Assembly (NCBI GenBank): GCA_951394405.1
Contig: OX596336.1
Span: 434,001-498,000, forward strand
Reading direction: 5' to 3'
DNA: 64,000 nucleotides
Source of the DNA: Coprinellus micaceus
Lineage: Eukaryota; Basidiomycota; Agaricomycetes; Agaricales; Psathyrellaceae
The notes under the pieces are model-generated. The model saw nothing but the letters and a program-made list of their open reading frames with translations, was not told where the DNA came from and made no database searches. How positions within the stretch are numbered: the first letter of the stretch is position 1; each line of letters begins with the position of its first letter. The position numbers were made by a program, and so were the translations under genes. Shown here in pieces: positions 63,051 to 64,000 of the stretch.

Positions 63051-63543
63051 AGGCAATTGACCACTTTCCCGTCATTGAGAGTGTCATTTTTCAATGAAAT
63101 TCATCGCGAATTTGGTGTTCTGGCCGTTGCTCAGGCTGTACGCTGGCAACCGCTGATGCAACATGTCGGTGGCGTATACGTATGTCGCGTCGTCCCGCAC
63201 CTACCTTCCTACCATTCTCATTCTTCCGGCGGAGACGGCGTACCAGAATACCGGTTCCAACCTTGCGACTCATTCATTCACGATCGTTCTCGTTCCCATC
63301 GCATCGTAGTGCTGTTGACAATACATTCGACCAGAAGGTGTTCGATTTCGGCTTAGGTACCGTCTTAGAACGGCATCAGTGGGCCTTCTCTACTATGCCA
63401 TGACGATGAGGTGATGAATGGTAGCAACTTCAGGCGTAAGGATGTCAGGAATATTGCCAGGAAGGGCCCTATCTATCGGGAATAAACCGTGAAAAGCCAT
63501 GAAAGTACAGAAGACTTAGGGCAAAAGTCTAAGAAGGGAGGCA

Positions 63544-64000
63544 TCAGGGGTACGCCAAGTTATCCACCAGAGCATCCTCCGATGCACAAGAAATATGGTC
63601 TCCATCCTCATCCTCTGCCTTCGCCTCAGCAATAATACCGCCTTCCAAGGGCCCAGGGTTTGACATAATTTCAGCGAGTCTGGTCATTTTTACAGGCGTG
63701 GCTGAGGCTATGGCGTCGCTTGTGTGCCCAGAATTGGTGAAGGTCCCACTGACTGGAGTGGCTACGCCAGGCGGGGGTGGAGGGGCCCTTCCTCGAGTAT
63801 TGCGCTTGGACGTAATGGTGGTGGTCTGGACGTGTGTCTTCTTCCCCGGGACGTGGAGGGGGAACTTAGTCGCAATGTCCTCGGCCAAGACTCTGTCATA
63901 CTTGACGCATTTCAGGATGCTGATATCTATCGCCTATAAATGGTATTTGGACCATGTCAGTCTACCAATGGGACTCTAGGTTACAATAAGCGTACCTCCT
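63544..64000 (-). CDS. DUF6697-like array copy 5, 3' end only
   Basis: The last exon (63933-63544) reads AIDISILKCVKYDRVLAEDI, then a basic segment (KKTHVQTTTITSKRNTRGRA) and an acidic Ser-containing end. It is preceded by an intron (63995-63934) whose donor follows the codons for ...EE at the window edge. Position and phase equal the last exon of copies 1 and 2. The rest lies beyond the window. Confidence 0.65.

Overview
The window reads as nuclear DNA of a mushroom-type basidiomycete (Agaricomycetes). Genes are split by very short GT-AG introns (about 43-77 bp), and the gene families are typical of that group: F-box/LRR proteins, DUF6697-like coiled-coil proteins and DUF6570-Helitron proteins. 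A hAT element and an EN-RT-RNaseH LINE are also present. No rRNA, tRNA or CRISPR was recognised.

Layout. (1) 1-9.5 kb is ordinary genome: a peroxisomal-type acyl-CoA ligase, the small mitochondrial Cx9C protein CMC4, a large RhoGAP-like protein and an unknown protein. (2) 9.5-13.1 kb and 55.4-64 kb are two halves of one tandem array of DUF6697-like genes, all on the minus strand: copy 1 (9506-11610), copy 2 (split), copy 3, copy 4 (decayed) and copy 5 (runs off the right edge). (3) Copy 2 is split by a full-length LINE. Its poly(A) end lies at 13.1 kb, its 5' end at 55.37 kb, and the same 14-bp target duplication sits at both ends. (4) The LINE is itself split inside ORF2 by a 34,405-bp segment (18380-52784). 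This segment is flanked by a 4-bp AACT duplication and carries a 15-bp inverted repeat at or near each end. Removing it restores the LINE ORF2 frame, and removing the LINE restores the DUF6697 gene frame.

The 34.4-kb insert carries three F-box/LRR genes (one with an in-frame stop), four genes that join an F-box-like start to a nucleotidyltransferase-like fold, three further unknown multi-exon genes, a Helitron and two identical 3,803-bp hAT transposons. No transposase was found that could move the whole segment, so it looks like an undescribed giant cargo-carrying element or a non-autonomous relative of one. The first hAT sits exactly at an intron 3' splice site and rebuilds the AG, so its host gene still reads through. 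The second lies between the divergent start codons of two intact unknown genes and lacks a target duplication.

All splice models were worked out by hand. Where stated, the exon lengths sum to an open frame.
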